From: Fidelibacterota bacterium
Lineage (GTDB): Bacteria > Fidelibacterota > Marinisomatia > Marinisomatales > UBA1611
Direction: 5' to 3'
DNA: 19,933 nucleotides
Assembly (NCBI GenBank): GCA_012964275.1
Contig: DTUG01000030.1
Location: 1 to 19,933 of the forward strand
The notes under the pieces are model-generated. The model saw only the letters and a program-made list of their open reading frames with translations, had not been told where the DNA came from and did no database searches. The position numbers and the translations under genes were made by a program. The first letter of the stretch is position 1. Every line of letters starts with the position of its first letter. This document shows, piece after piece, positions 1-7,809 of this stretch.

Positions 1-54
1 TAGAGCAGTGGACTGAAAATCCATGTGTCGCTGGTTCGATTCCGGCCCGAGCCA
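1..54 (+). tRNA. tRNA-Phe (GAA), 5'-truncated by the window edge
   Basis: The anticodon loop CTGAAAA (12-18) carries GAA at 15-17, flanked by the GTGGA/TCCAT stem. The T arm GCTGG-TTCGATT-CCGGC (30-46) is fully paired, and the acceptor strand CCGAGCC (47-53) ends at discriminator A54. CCA is not encoded. The first 19 nt seen in the copy at 9843-9915 lie outside the window. Over the 54 shared bases the two copies differ at one position (G45 here, A9906 there). Confidence 0.93.
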
Positions 55-60
55 CGGTAC

Positions 61-90
61 AAAAAAGCCCCATTTAAGGGGCTATTTTGC
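61..90. terminator. Rho-independent terminator after tRNA-Phe, probably bidirectional
   Basis: A perfect 6-bp stem AGCCCC (66-71) / GGGGCT (78-83) encloses a 6-nt loop. It has an A-run before it (61-66) and a T-rich run after it (83-88). It would end the tRNA transcript on the plus strand and, read in reverse, the minus-strand transcript of the NTF2-like pseudogene. Confidence 0.8.
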
Positions 91-108
91 TTATAGTTAA
101 TACTTTTA

Positions 109-582
109 TTACTCCATTGCCGTTTGCGATGTCCCGCTTCCGCCCTGAATTGGCGACCAATGGAAAGCTCACACTTTCCAGCCTCCATTTTCTTTCACAA
201 ACACCTGGGTCACCCGTGTCATATAATGGGATACGGCTGCATAGCCTTTAGGACGCAAAGCGCCTTCAGAATAATACATGGCAACTGCTGCTTCTCCTGG
301 AATGAGTGAAATAACATTGATATGCTTTGGAAATACATTAATCATGTCATATTTCTCAGGCCGGCCCCTAGCTCCTACTTCATGAATTAATCCACCACTG
401 GACCAGAATTCCAACGCTCCTTTATTGGAATATTCATCACGATCGGACTGTTTTGTTTTCCTTTGTTATTCGGCAGAAGAAATAATGAGATTTCTGATCT
501 CATTCTCATCGCTCTCACCGGCAAACACCCAGCCTGTTATTATGATCAGGGGTATGAATAGCGAAAGGATCTTCGTTTTCAT
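109..582 (-). pseudogene. Secreted NTF2/SnoaL-like (DUF4440-type) protein, broken by two in-frame stops
   Basis: Read straight through in one frame from ATG at 582-580 to TAA at 111-109, this encodes about 157 residues. It has an N-terminal signal peptide (MKTKILSLFIPLIIITGW), a short helical region, and a SnoaL/NTF2-like body ending in the family-typical GGWKV-x-x-HWSPIQGG. The frame is never shifted, but codon 39 is TAA (468-466) and codon 138 is TGA (171-169). Both fall inside otherwise plausible protein sequence, so two nonsense mutations are the simplest reading. The largest intact piece runs from a TTG at 414 to 169. The family includes small secreted proteins of unknown ligand as well as enzymes, so no function is assigned. 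It is the gene next to tRNA-Phe copy 1, where decayed sequence is not unexpected. Confidence 0.72.
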
Positions 583-651
583 ATATGCATCTCTTTCTTA
601 TCTTTGTTATAAAAATAATACAAACTATAGAATAAATTAATCAGACAGTGT

Positions 652-1239
652 TCAGAATTTTATGGAACAACCTAGAGCTTTTGTCTTCTTTACCTTTATT
701 TCTTCTCCCAGGGCAACAGCATTCACAGCATTCACCAGGTAGGATTCTCCAACTTTATCAGCATTTTTGGCATTGTCATCAATTGCGCCCCGATAAACAA
801 GTTTATTATGCTTGTTAAACAAATAAACATGAGGGGTTTTCGTAGCTCCAAAAGCAACAGCCAATTCGGCCTTTTTATCCACAACATATGGGAATTGATA
901 ATTGTATTCCTGTGCATGTTCCACCATAGCTTTGTAACTATCCACTCCATCATGCTGGCTGTTATTAGAATTCACAGCTACGAAGCCTATATCATTCTCT
1001 AAACACAGTTTGGCAATTGGGTTATAACGATCCTGCCAGCGGATCACCCATGGGCATGTATTGCAGGAAAATATGACCAGAAGTCCGTTCTTATCCATTA
1101 ACTTTTCCAAAGTGAACAATCCACCGCTTACATCCTGTAAAGACACATTCACTTTTGGCATGACTTTCCCCAGAGCTAATTCCCTCGCAATGAGTACTGT
1201 CATGAATGACAGAATAATGATAATAATAGATTTTTTCAT
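652..1239 (-). CDS. Secreted redoxin (AhpC/TSA-thioredoxin fold)
   Basis: This is an exported thiol-disulfide or peroxidase-type protein of the thioredoxin fold. From the ATG at 1239 it has 195 residues with a hydrophobic signal segment (about 1-18). The redox motif is CNTCPW (Cys59, Cys62), a cis-Pro strand TPHVYLF follows, and the C-terminus ends GCSIKF, as in redoxin-domain proteins that carry a CPW active site. An upstream in-frame ATG at 1251 exists, but it overlaps the SD-like GGGAG that sits 5 nt before the ATG at 1239, so 1239 is preferred. The ATG lies 1 nt after the stop of the TlpA-like gene, so the two are co-transcribed and probably translationally coupled. Substrate and partner are not deducible. 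The fold and redox motif are seen directly; the envelope role is inferred from the signal peptide. Confidence 0.85.
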   Translation of the reverse strand: MKKSIIIIILSFMTVLIARELALGKVMPKVNVSLQDVSGGLFTLEKLMDKNGLLVIFSCNTCPWVIRWQDRYNPIAKLCLENDIGFVAVNSNNSQHDGVDSYKAMVEHAQEYNYQFPYVVDKKAELAVAFGATKTPHVYLFNKHNKLVYRGAIDDNAKNADKVGESYLVNAVNAVALGEEIKVKKTKALGCSIKF

Positions 1240-1240
1240 A

Positions 1241-1735
1241 CTAACTCCCATATAATGTTAAAAGTGAATCAATCTTTGCATAGAAATAGGATTCCGATCT
1301 TTTTCCTTCCCACTGAGCCGCTAATTCCCCATTTTGACCATAGAGTGCTGTAAAGGGTATCGCGCCGGTCCACTCTATGCTAAATGTGTTTATAAACAGT
1401 TGATCGTCCCCTTCTCTCTTGCGGTAGTGCTGACCCATAACCTGGTGATTTTTTAAAAAAGTTATTGCTTCCTGTTCCTGTGCATCCCAGTCTACACTAA
1501 AAAAAATAACATCAAGATCCTTCGCATCATACTTCTTTTCCAATCCGACCACATACGGAAATTCCTCTATGCAGGGCTGGCACCAGGTAGACCAAATGTT
1601 GACCAGGATTATTTTGCTGGTGCGAATTTCCGATATATTGGTGAGAAATTCGGGTGCAGAAACAACTTTTAACTCCAAGCCTTCATCGCTACATCCACAA
1701 AACAGAAGAAAGATCATTGAAAATATTTTTTTCAA
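1241..1735 (-). CDS. TlpA/ResA-like thiol-disulfide oxidoreductase, probable lipoprotein
   Basis: A periplasmic thioredoxin-fold reductant. The 164-residue product starts MKKIFSMIFLLFCGCSDEG, a short signal with a lipobox-like Cys at 15, so membrane anchoring is likely although the -3 position is non-ideal. The catalytic motif is WSTWCQPC (Cys52, Cys55), followed by the TlpA-type EEFPYV helix. The cis-Pro is in GAIPFTALYG, within the usual C-terminal half. The start is a TTG (1735) only 2 nt beyond the SDR stop; an ATG six codons later would shorten the signal. It is sandwiched between the SDR and redoxin genes, and the two adjacent thioredoxin-fold proteins suggest an envelope redox relay. 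The redox partner is unknown. Confidence 0.85.
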   Translation of the reverse strand: MKKIFSMIFLLFCGCSDEGLELKVVSAPEFLTNISEIRTSKIILVNIWSTWCQPCIEEFPYVVGLEKKYDAKDLDVIFFSVDWDAQEQEAITFLKNHQVMGQHYRKREGDDQLFINTFSIEWTGAIPFTALYGQNGELAAQWEGKRSESYFYAKIDSLLTLYGS

Positions 1736-1737
1736 AC

Positions 1738-2793
1738 TTAGACCAGTCCCATGGATATCAGCTGTTCAGCATGATCCAAAATGGTATCACGTACAGGTCG
1801 ATAAGTCAATCCCAGTTCTTCTAACGATTTTCGGTTATCAATCTTAAAGGAATGCCCTACATTTCGTTCCAGATAATCCCTTTTTAGTCCAAATATAAAT
1901 CCTGTCATTTTCACCAGCCACTTGGGTATAACGTTTTTGGGAATTGGGTGTGTTTTGCCATACTCTGACCGCAATATTTCTGCCACCATGGGTGTATTCC
2001 CTACCTCCGAAACAAGTATAAACCTTCCAGCAATATTCCGGTCTTCGGCAACGAGGAAATGTGCCCGGGCTACATCCCGAATATCCACAAAAGCAAGACA
2101 TATGTCCGGGACTCCCAGACGGTATTTCCCATTGAGGAGCGACCGCATCATATCAACACTGGCTCCGTCTATCCGCGTAGATAAAGATGGTCCTAGAATA
2201 AAGCCAGGATTTAGAACCACCAAGTCCCAATTAGCATTCTCTGCCATTTTCCATGCCATCTTTTCTGCCATAGTTTTGGAATATTGATAGGGATTATAAT
2301 CTCCGCTGCTGCTCGTATTCCAATCCGATTCGTTAAACATTCCATTTTGGCCGCTACCCGATTCACAGTTATCCCCATGTATTGCTGCAACGCTGGAAGT
2401 GAGCACAACCCGTCTTAGTGAATCAGACTTATTAGCAGCAGATAAAACATTTTTGGTCCCTTCTACGGCAGGTATCACCAGTTGTTTCTGATTATCCTTA
2501 ATATTTTGAACAATAAATGGTGAAGCTGTATGAACCAGGATCTCACACCCTTTGGCTGGTTCATCAAAACTTCCTTCATGCATCAAATCAGCTTCAACAA
2601 GTTTGAGATGGCCATTGCTCTTTTTTTTTAATTCATTCAGGTGGCTAATCTTGGCAAAATCTTTCAGATCCCTGACTGTTGCTCGGACAGAAAATCCCTC
2701 ATCCAGAAATGTTTTGACTATCCATGAACAGATGTAGCCAGCGGCACCAGTAATTAGAACAGTTTGTTTTTCCACAGGGATAAAATTAGGCAA
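1738..2793 (-). CDS. NAD(P)-dependent epimerase/dehydratase (extended SDR, dihydroflavonol-reductase-like)
   Basis: A cytosolic extended short-chain dehydrogenase of 351 residues. The N-terminal Rossmann motif is LITGAAGYICSW (about 13-24), followed by an NADP-type basic patch (RATVRD, about 37-42). A TSS segment at 132-134 carries the catalytic Ser, and Y169-Q-Y-S-K173 is the YxxxK pair. LNPGFILGP (194-202) is typical of dihydroflavonol-4-reductase/cinnamyl-CoA-reductase-like members. The usual third Gly of GxxGxxG is Cys22 here. The substrate could be a ketone or aldehyde of almost any small molecule. The start is uncertain: TTG at 2793 has a weak GGA upstream, and GTG at 2775 would start closer to the Rossmann strand. 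It is probably the first gene of the minus-strand unit running into the TlpA-like and redoxin genes. Confidence 0.85.
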   Translation of the reverse strand: MPNFIPVEKQTVLITGAAGYICSWIVKTFLDEGFSVRATVRDLKDFAKISHLNELKKKSNGHLKLVEADLMHEGSFDEPAKGCEILVHTASPFIVQNIKDNQKQLVIPAVEGTKNVLSAANKSDSLRRVVLTSSVAAIHGDNCESGSGQNGMFNESDWNTSSSGDYNPYQYSKTMAEKMAWKMAENANWDLVVLNPGFILGPSLSTRIDGASVDMMRSLLNGKYRLGVPDICLAFVDIRDVARAHFLVAEDRNIAGRFILVSEVGNTPMVAEILRSEYGKTHPIPKNVIPKWLVKMTGFIFGLKRDYLERNVGHSFKIDNRKSLEELGLTYRPVRDTILDHAEQLISMGLV

Positions 2794-2907
2794 AAGAATC
2801 CAATTACAGAGAATAAATCATTATCCAATCATTATAAATAAGATGAATAAATTGCAACAGATAATCATTTTAAATAATCAAGGATTAACAATCCCTGGAG
2901 ACTAACC

Positions 2908-4074
2908 ATGTTAAAAAATTCACATAGCTTAAATACAAAACTGGTTCACGCTGGTGAGCCCGATCCACGGATCGAAGGCGCTGTCAGCATGCCCATATTC
3001 CAGAGCTCAACCTATGAATACGGCGGGGAAAGACACTACGATGACATTCGATACATCCGGCTCAACAATACACCCAATCACAAAGCTATCCAGAAAAAAC
3101 TTGCGGTAATTGAGTGTGCAGAATCAGCGTTAGTGACTTCCAGCGGAATGAGCGCCATCACTACCAGCCTTTTAACCTTCCTTCAACAGGGAGATCATCT
3201 ATTGGCCCACAATACTCTTTACGGCGGGACAGCAAGTTTTATTTTAGAAGATCTCCCCAGATATGGTATCACCTGCGATCTGATTGATACAACAGATTCC
3301 TCCGACTGGATCACTATGCTGCAACCCAATACCAAAGTCATTTATGCTGAAACTGTCACAAATCCATTGCTGGATGTACCGGAACTTGGTGCCGTTGTTG
3401 ATTTTGCCAAAGACAACAAGCTGATCTCCATGATCGATAATACCTTTGCCAGTCCTGTTCTGTTTTCCCCTGCCGAACTTGGTTTTGACCTTTCACTTCA
3501 TTCCTGCACTAAATACATCAATGGCCATTCAGATATTGTGGCCGGAGCTGTTATTGGTGGAGATGACCTTATAAAAAAGGTTACTTCCAGAATGAATCAT
3601 CTGGGAGGGTCATTAAACCCTGGTGCATGTTTTTTACTACACAGAGCTGTAAAGACATTGGAACTGAGGATGATCCGACAATGTGAGAATGCAGGTCAGA
3701 TCGCATCCTTTCTGGAAAACCATCCAGAGATTCAAAATGTAAAATATCCAGGCTTGGAATCCAGCGCCAGCCACGAAAGGGCAAAGAAATATCTTTGCGG
3801 TTTCGGCGCCATGGTGAGTTTTGAAGTAGCCGGAGGCGAAACCCGAGCCAAAAAGTTCATGGATCAACTAAATCTGGCTATCGATGCCCCCAGTCTGGGC
3901 GGATTGGAAACTCTCATAACCAGGCCAGCACTGACCTCCCATTCCGGCATGAGTCCGTCAGAGCGAGAAAAAGCAGGTATTACCGATTCACTGATACGTT
4001 TATCGGTGGGGATCGAATTGGCTGAGGACTTGATCAGTGATCTGGATCAGGCTTTGAATAAAACAACTTCTTAA
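2908..4074 (+). CDS. Cys/Met metabolism PLP-dependent enzyme (cystathionine beta-lyase / gamma-synthase family)
   Basis: A fold-type I PLP enzyme of 388 residues, the standard length for cystathionine lyases and synthases. The PLP lysine is K202 in SLHSCTKYINGHSD. The cofactor Asp is D177 in SMIDNTFA. Y49-x-R51 (DIRYIRLNNTPN) supplies the phosphate-binding pair from the neighbouring subunit. SSGMSAI (78-84) is the glycine-rich cofactor loop. Family members catalyse beta- or gamma-elimination or replacement on cystathionine, homocysteine precursors or methionine; sequence alone does not separate MetC, MetB and Met-gamma-lyase activity, so no symbol is given. CTGGAG lies 8 nt before the ATG. 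It is monocistronic and ends 9 nt from the convergent symporter gene. Confidence 0.88.
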   Translation: MLKNSHSLNTKLVHAGEPDPRIEGAVSMPIFQSSTYEYGGERHYDDIRYIRLNNTPNHKAIQKKLAVIECAESALVTSSGMSAITTSLLTFLQQGDHLLAHNTLYGGTASFILEDLPRYGITCDLIDTTDSSDWITMLQPNTKVIYAETVTNPLLDVPELGAVVDFAKDNKLISMIDNTFASPVLFSPAELGFDLSLHSCTKYINGHSDIVAGAVIGGDDLIKKVTSRMNHLGGSLNPGACFLLHRAVKTLELRMIRQCENAGQIASFLENHPEIQNVKYPGLESSASHERAKKYLCGFGAMVSFEVAGGETRAKKFMDQLNLAIDAPSLGGLETLITRPALTSHSGMSPSEREKAGITDSLIRLSVGIELAEDLISDLDQALNKTTS

Positions 4075-4083
4075 ACAGGGAAA

Positions 4084-5961
4084 TTATCCCGGTTTTGGAG
4101 CATACTTTTCAAGGCGTTCAGGGTTAATAGGCTCTGACAATCCCATATAAAAAGCCAGGAACCACATAACAAAGATCCCATAAGCTAGAAAAAGCAACTG
4201 CCAGACCCATAATGACGGCAACCCAAAAGGAGCCCAGGTAGCTGGTTCGGCAGGATTGGAAAACAAGGTGTTGCCAATTGTGGCAAAGGGGCCAAAACCT
4301 ACCAGGAACCACACCGCTGTTAGACCCCATGCCAAACCAACATTTTTCTTTCGATCCGGGGTCATACCAGACACAGCCTGCAGAAAGCGGTGTTTCTCCA
4401 ATTTTCGGTCTTTATCTTCACCTGTTTCAGGGTACAGCATTGAAACTACGGTAGCAACAATCACATTGAAGAATATCCCCCAGCCTGCACTATGGATCGT
4501 AAGCGGATAAGCACCCCATGGAACACCAAACCAGGCAGATGTTCTATCAGTGAGTGTAACAGCAATCAGTCCAGCAACAATGCCCCAGACCACACCTTTC
4601 CTAGTTAATTTTGATGTATAGCACAATCCTATGAGCGCCGGATACATCTGGAATCCGTAAGCAACAGCAAGGCCACCCAGCATAACAATAGCCTGACTAG
4701 AATTTGCTGCTACTATCAGCGCGGCCAGAGCTACTAGAACCACGAAAATCCGACCGCTGAGTTTTTGAATTTTATCTGATGCTTCCGGCGCAATGAATTT
4801 TGCATAAATGTCCCGGGTAACCATAGCGCTGAATGTAGACATATAGGCAGCGCCCGTACTCTGCATAGCTGCCAAGGCACACACTGCCAGAAGTCCAACG
4901 AGCCACGGGGCCGAGTCTGTTAGCAGATTGATCAGCAAGGGCACCAGATTTTTATCATTTACTGATTCAATGGTACCATTGGCAACGAGCACATGACCAC
5001 CCAACCCCTGAAAAATTGTGAATGTAAAAAGGATAATACCAATTATTACTGATGAAGCCGCCACCTGCTGCCAGCGGAAAGCCCGGCTGGTCTTATTTGA
5101 AAAAGCCCACATGGAGAAAGCGGGAGATGACTGGATTCCCATGAGAGCAAACATATAGGTCATGCACATCATTCCGGTCCAGGTACCTCCTGTTGCTTTT
5201 GAACCAGCTGAAACTATTTGGATACTTCCCGGGATAGCTACTTTGGATGAATACCCTGCCGGGGTTAAACCCTCGCCTGTAGACATATCAGTTTTAACCA
5301 TCTCACCGATTCCAGCTACAAAGCCGCTCCATCCCCCTGCAAAATGAATTGCAATACCACCAAGAATAACCATCCCCAGCGCCAACAGGACACACTGGAC
5401 ACAATCAACATAAGCGACAGACCGCAGTCCGCCAGAGGCAACATAGATGACGACAACCGCTGAAAGAGCAAACATGCCAAAATTGACACCTACCAAACCA
5501 TCCGTTAATACATGAAACAGGTCCCCGGATGCTCTTAACTGGACCCCTAAATAAGGTACACTGAATAAAAACGCAACCAAAACAGTAAGCAAACGAATGG
5601 CATCTCCACCATAATAATCACTATACATTTCTCCCGGGGTGATATAATGGTAGGCTTTACTTAATGCCCATTGGCGCCTTAAAAAGAGTACGCCGGTAAA
5701 GGGAATTGTCAGCGCATAAAACGACGCAAAGGCATAGGGTAAACCTGTGGTAAAAATTTTTCCGGGATGCCCAATAAAGGTCCATCCGCTGAAACTTGTT
5801 GCTGTTGCAGCTAATACAAAGACCCAGACACTGATGGATCGGCCCGCTAAAAAATAATCTGTGGATGTTTTCGAAAATAAAGCACCCTTTACTCCCCAAA
5901 ATAAACAGTAGGCCCAGTAGACGCCTACAAACATCATCAGCCAGATTAGTTTTGGTTCCAT
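4084..5961 (-). CDS. Sodium:solute symporter (SSS family)
   Basis: A polytopic inner-membrane Na+-coupled transporter of about 625 residues with roughly 13-14 hydrophobic helices. N-terminal landmarks are STDYFLAGRS (about 33-42) and ATATSFSGWTFIG, the Na+-site region of TM1 as in PutP/PanF-like members. YVASGGLRSVAYVDCVQ in the middle is a hallmark SSS motif. The substrate cannot be called; SSS members carry amino acids, sugars, carboxylates and other solutes. The ATG at 5961 is preferred because MEPKLIWLMM leads directly into TM1. A GTG at 5997 would add 12 polar residues and shows no ribosome-binding site. The gene is monocistronic on the minus strand. Confidence 0.9.
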   Translation of the reverse strand: MEPKLIWLMMFVGVYWAYCLFWGVKGALFSKTSTDYFLAGRSISVWVFVLAATATSFSGWTFIGHPGKIFTTGLPYAFASFYALTIPFTGVLFLRRQWALSKAYHYITPGEMYSDYYGGDAIRLLTVLVAFLFSVPYLGVQLRASGDLFHVLTDGLVGVNFGMFALSAVVVIYVASGGLRSVAYVDCVQCVLLALGMVILGGIAIHFAGGWSGFVAGIGEMVKTDMSTGEGLTPAGYSSKVAIPGSIQIVSAGSKATGGTWTGMMCMTYMFALMGIQSSPAFSMWAFSNKTSRAFRWQQVAASSVIIGIILFTFTIFQGLGGHVLVANGTIESVNDKNLVPLLINLLTDSAPWLVGLLAVCALAAMQSTGAAYMSTFSAMVTRDIYAKFIAPEASDKIQKLSGRIFVVLVALAALIVAANSSQAIVMLGGLAVAYGFQMYPALIGLCYTSKLTRKGVVWGIVAGLIAVTLTDRTSAWFGVPWGAYPLTIHSAGWGIFFNVIVATVVSMLYPETGEDKDRKLEKHRFLQAVSGMTPDRKKNVGLAWGLTAVWFLVGFGPFATIGNTLFSNPAEPATWAPFGLPSLWVWQLLFLAYGIFVMWFLAFYMGLSEPINPERLEKYAPKPG

Positions 5962-6101
5962 CTTTTTTAAATAATAAACGGGTACATCGTCTGACACAAT
6001 ATAACTTTGTGACTAAACGGAAAGCAATAAAGACGCCTTGGAGTAAATCAAGAGCTGCAACTATTAAACAATTCGTATAAAAACCCTTGTTGGTAATTAT
6101 T

Positions 6102-6130
6102 TTGTCAAGGTAAGATACATCGTGTGTACT
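6102..6130 (+). promoter_or_regulatory. Candidate sigma-70-type promoter for the 6.1-6.3 kb RNA locus
   Basis: TTGTCA (6102-6107, 5/6 to the -35 consensus), a 17-nt spacer, then TGTACT (6125-6130, 4/6 to the -10 consensus). Transcription would begin near 6137, just before the strong Shine-Dalgarno at 6148-6160. This is consensus matching by eye. Confidence 0.45.
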
Positions 6131-6162
6131 ATTCGTTAACTAACATGAAAGGAGGTGATCAC

Positions 6163-6210
6163 TTGTCTAATTTTAGTAGCAAGCTGACCTCCAAAGGAAC
6201 AGCTGTATAG
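6163..6210 (+). CDS. Possible 15-residue leader peptide
   Basis: A TTG codon at 6163 lies 7 nt after GGAGG inside the extended SD, an ideal initiation spacing. It opens MSNFSSKLTSKGTAV followed by TAG at 6208-6210. An in-frame ATG at 6145 would give 21 residues (MKGGDHL added) but would leave the SD inside the ORF and has no SD of its own. The peptide is Ser/Thr/Lys-rich with no membrane segment and no amino-acid run of the kind used in classical attenuators. Translation would run through the left arm of the long hairpin (6182-6192). Whether the peptide or only the act of translation matters cannot be told. Confidence 0.4.
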   Translation: MSNFSSKLTSKGTAV

Positions 6211-6259
6211 CACACCTTAGAGTTGACATCCTGCAGGAGGTCAGCTGCTAAATTGTAGG

Positions 6260-6290
6260 CAAAAGCCCTCATCTTGAGGGCTTTTGTTTT
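6260..6290 (+). terminator. Strong Rho-independent terminator
   Basis: A perfect 12-bp stem CAAAAGCCCTCA (6260-6271) / TGAGGGCTTTTG (6275-6286) with a TCT loop, followed by TTTT (6287-6290). It ends the small RNA or leader transcript upstream of the permease gene. Confidence 0.9.
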
Positions 6291-6457
6291 CGTAAATGAC
6301 TGTAATTGTTAATTGAATTATTTATATCATGTACACGAATGAATGTTCACAAAAACATTGATTTCAGCTTAATAAAAAATATGATTGATACGTACATAAC
6401 ACTGAGAAATTTCATACTGGATTTAGCGAATCAAATAATATACCTTTACTTTCCTAT

Positions 6458-7807
6458 ATGGTTACCCTTAAACGCGATCTCGGCAAACTATCTGGTTACG
6501 CTACCATCATTGGCATATTGGTCGGTGCAGGAATATTCCGCGTTACAGGAGAAGCAGGGGCTCTGGCCGGATCTGCCGTCCCGTTAGCTTATCTATTATT
6601 TGCTCCTATTGTGATCTGTACCGCATTGGCTTACAGCGTATTTGTATCAACTCCCCTTGGTATGCGACCTGGCGGAGCCTACATTCATATTTCCCGAACC
6701 TTTGGTAATTATTACCTTGGATTTATTGCCATGTGGATGAAGTTACTGGCTTTTATCGGCGCGATTTCTTTTATGTCCACCAGCCTGGGAGAATACATGA
6801 CTTTTTTTATTCCCGGAACAGACCCACGACTATGGGCTTCATTAACTATGATCCTGTTTTATGGTATAAACCTTTTCGGTATTCGTCATTATGGCATGAT
6901 CCAAACCATTATGCTGGCGGTGTTGATTGTAAGTATCCTCGTTTTGGTTATTCCCGGCCTTTTTGCGGTCAATCTAAAATATTATGACACGCTGTTACCA
7001 AAAGGGTTTAGCGGACTTTTAGCGGCCATGCCTATGCTTTTTTTCAGCTACGCCGGTTTCGAAACCCTGGCCCAAGTGGCTGGGGAAACAAAAGACCCTA
7101 CCCGTACTCTGCCGATGATTTTTGTCAAAGGAGTACTGGCATCTGTTTTTATTTTCTTTTTTATGGCTTTTGTAGCCTTTGGTGTTTTACCTGCAGAAAC
7201 ACTGGCCCAGTCCCAATCTGCTATGGCCGACGCCGCCGCAGTTTATCTACCGCCCTGGGGTGCCGGGATAGTCGCCATTGGCGCTATGAGCGCTTTTATG
7301 ACCAGCATCAACGGTTCCATTCTTGTGCCTTCGCGGATGCTGTTTGTATTCAGTGAAGATCGGCTTTTACCCCCATTTCTAGCAGCAGTCCATCCCCGAT
7401 GGCGGACACCTCACGTGAGTCTCATTATCAGCGGAATTGTTTGTACCAGCTTAGTTTGGACCAAGTCCGCTTACTTTCTGATGAATACGGGATTGATCGG
7501 TATATTTATCATTTATATCATGCAGGGCACGGCACTCGTGTGCATGCCCACCGTAAACCCGAAATTATATGAATCGGCAAAATTCAAACCTCCAGTTTGG
7601 GCACTTTATATTTTTGGGGGTATCACTATTATATCTATGGGATTTTTTATGGCCCAGATTATTGCCGATGTTTTTCTGTGGACCCTGGGCGGAATCATTA
7701 TCGGCACCTTGGTTTACCTTGCAGGTAAAGCCAACGGGAAAAAAGAAGGATTTAACTATGAGGCCCGCATGGCTAAAGATTTTCAACTATTAGATCAGGA
7801 AGCTTAA
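6458..7807 (+). CDS. APC-superfamily amino acid permease
   Basis: An inner-membrane amino-acid/polyamine/organocation transporter of 449 residues with about 12 hydrophobic helices. TM1 carries the unwound substrate loop GILVGAGIFRVTGEAG (about 19-34). FFSYAGFETLAQVAGETKDPTRTLP (about residue 200) is the APC hallmark loop after TM6 (FxGFE...E.KNPxR). The substrate is unknown. The ATG at 6458 has no clear SD and follows a 167-nt region after the terminator. The stop is 2 nt before the ATG of the AhpD-like gene, so it is the first gene of a three-gene operon. If that operon handles one amino-acid-derived substrate, this is the importer or exporter; that link is inferred from position only. Confidence 0.9.
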   Translation: MVTLKRDLGKLSGYATIIGILVGAGIFRVTGEAGALAGSAVPLAYLLFAPIVICTALAYSVFVSTPLGMRPGGAYIHISRTFGNYYLGFIAMWMKLLAFIGAISFMSTSLGEYMTFFIPGTDPRLWASLTMILFYGINLFGIRHYGMIQTIMLAVLIVSILVLVIPGLFAVNLKYYDTLLPKGFSGLLAAMPMLFFSYAGFETLAQVAGETKDPTRTLPMIFVKGVLASVFIFFFMAFVAFGVLPAETLAQSQSAMADAAAVYLPPWGAGIVAIGAMSAFMTSINGSILVPSRMLFVFSEDRLLPPFLAAVHPRWRTPHVSLIISGIVCTSLVWTKSAYFLMNTGLIGIFIIYIMQGTALVCMPTVNPKLYESAKFKPPVWALYIFGGITIISMGFFMAQIIADVFLWTLGGIIIGTLVYLAGKANGKKEGFNYEARMAKDFQLLDQEA

Positions 7808-7809
7808 AG

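Larger units (their letters stand above)
6137..6290 (+). ncRNA. Candidate structured small RNA or operon leader with extended SD and switch-like arms
   Basis: A self-contained RNA unit of about 150 nt. AAAGGAGGTGATC (6148-6160) is complementary over 13 nt to the expected 3' end of 16S rRNA. AGCTGACCTCC (6182-6192) pairs perfectly with GGAGGTCAGCT (6236-6246), and the stem extends outward through AGC/GCT to about 6177/6250 with A6181 bulged. The same ACCTCC could also pair six bases with the first GGAGGT (6151-6156), so two exclusive folds are possible. A perfect terminator closes the unit. It lies 168 nt upstream of the permease operon on the same strand, so it may be an attenuation leader or a free small RNA. 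I do not recognise it as a named RNA family. Confidence 0.6.

Noticed and set aside
169..171. TGA in the NTF2-like gene as a second selenocysteine codon
   Set aside because: The position does not correspond to a Cys or redox site in the family, and the same frame also has a TAA, which cannot encode Sec; inactivation is simpler.
5962..5997. GTG start extending the sodium symporter by 12 residues
   Set aside because: No ribosome-binding site and a polar extension before TM1; the ATG at 5961 is better.
6306..6587. Plus-strand 93-codon open frame before and overlapping the permease
   Set aside because: It overlaps the permease start in another frame, has AT-driven composition and no SD; the permease is clearly the real gene.
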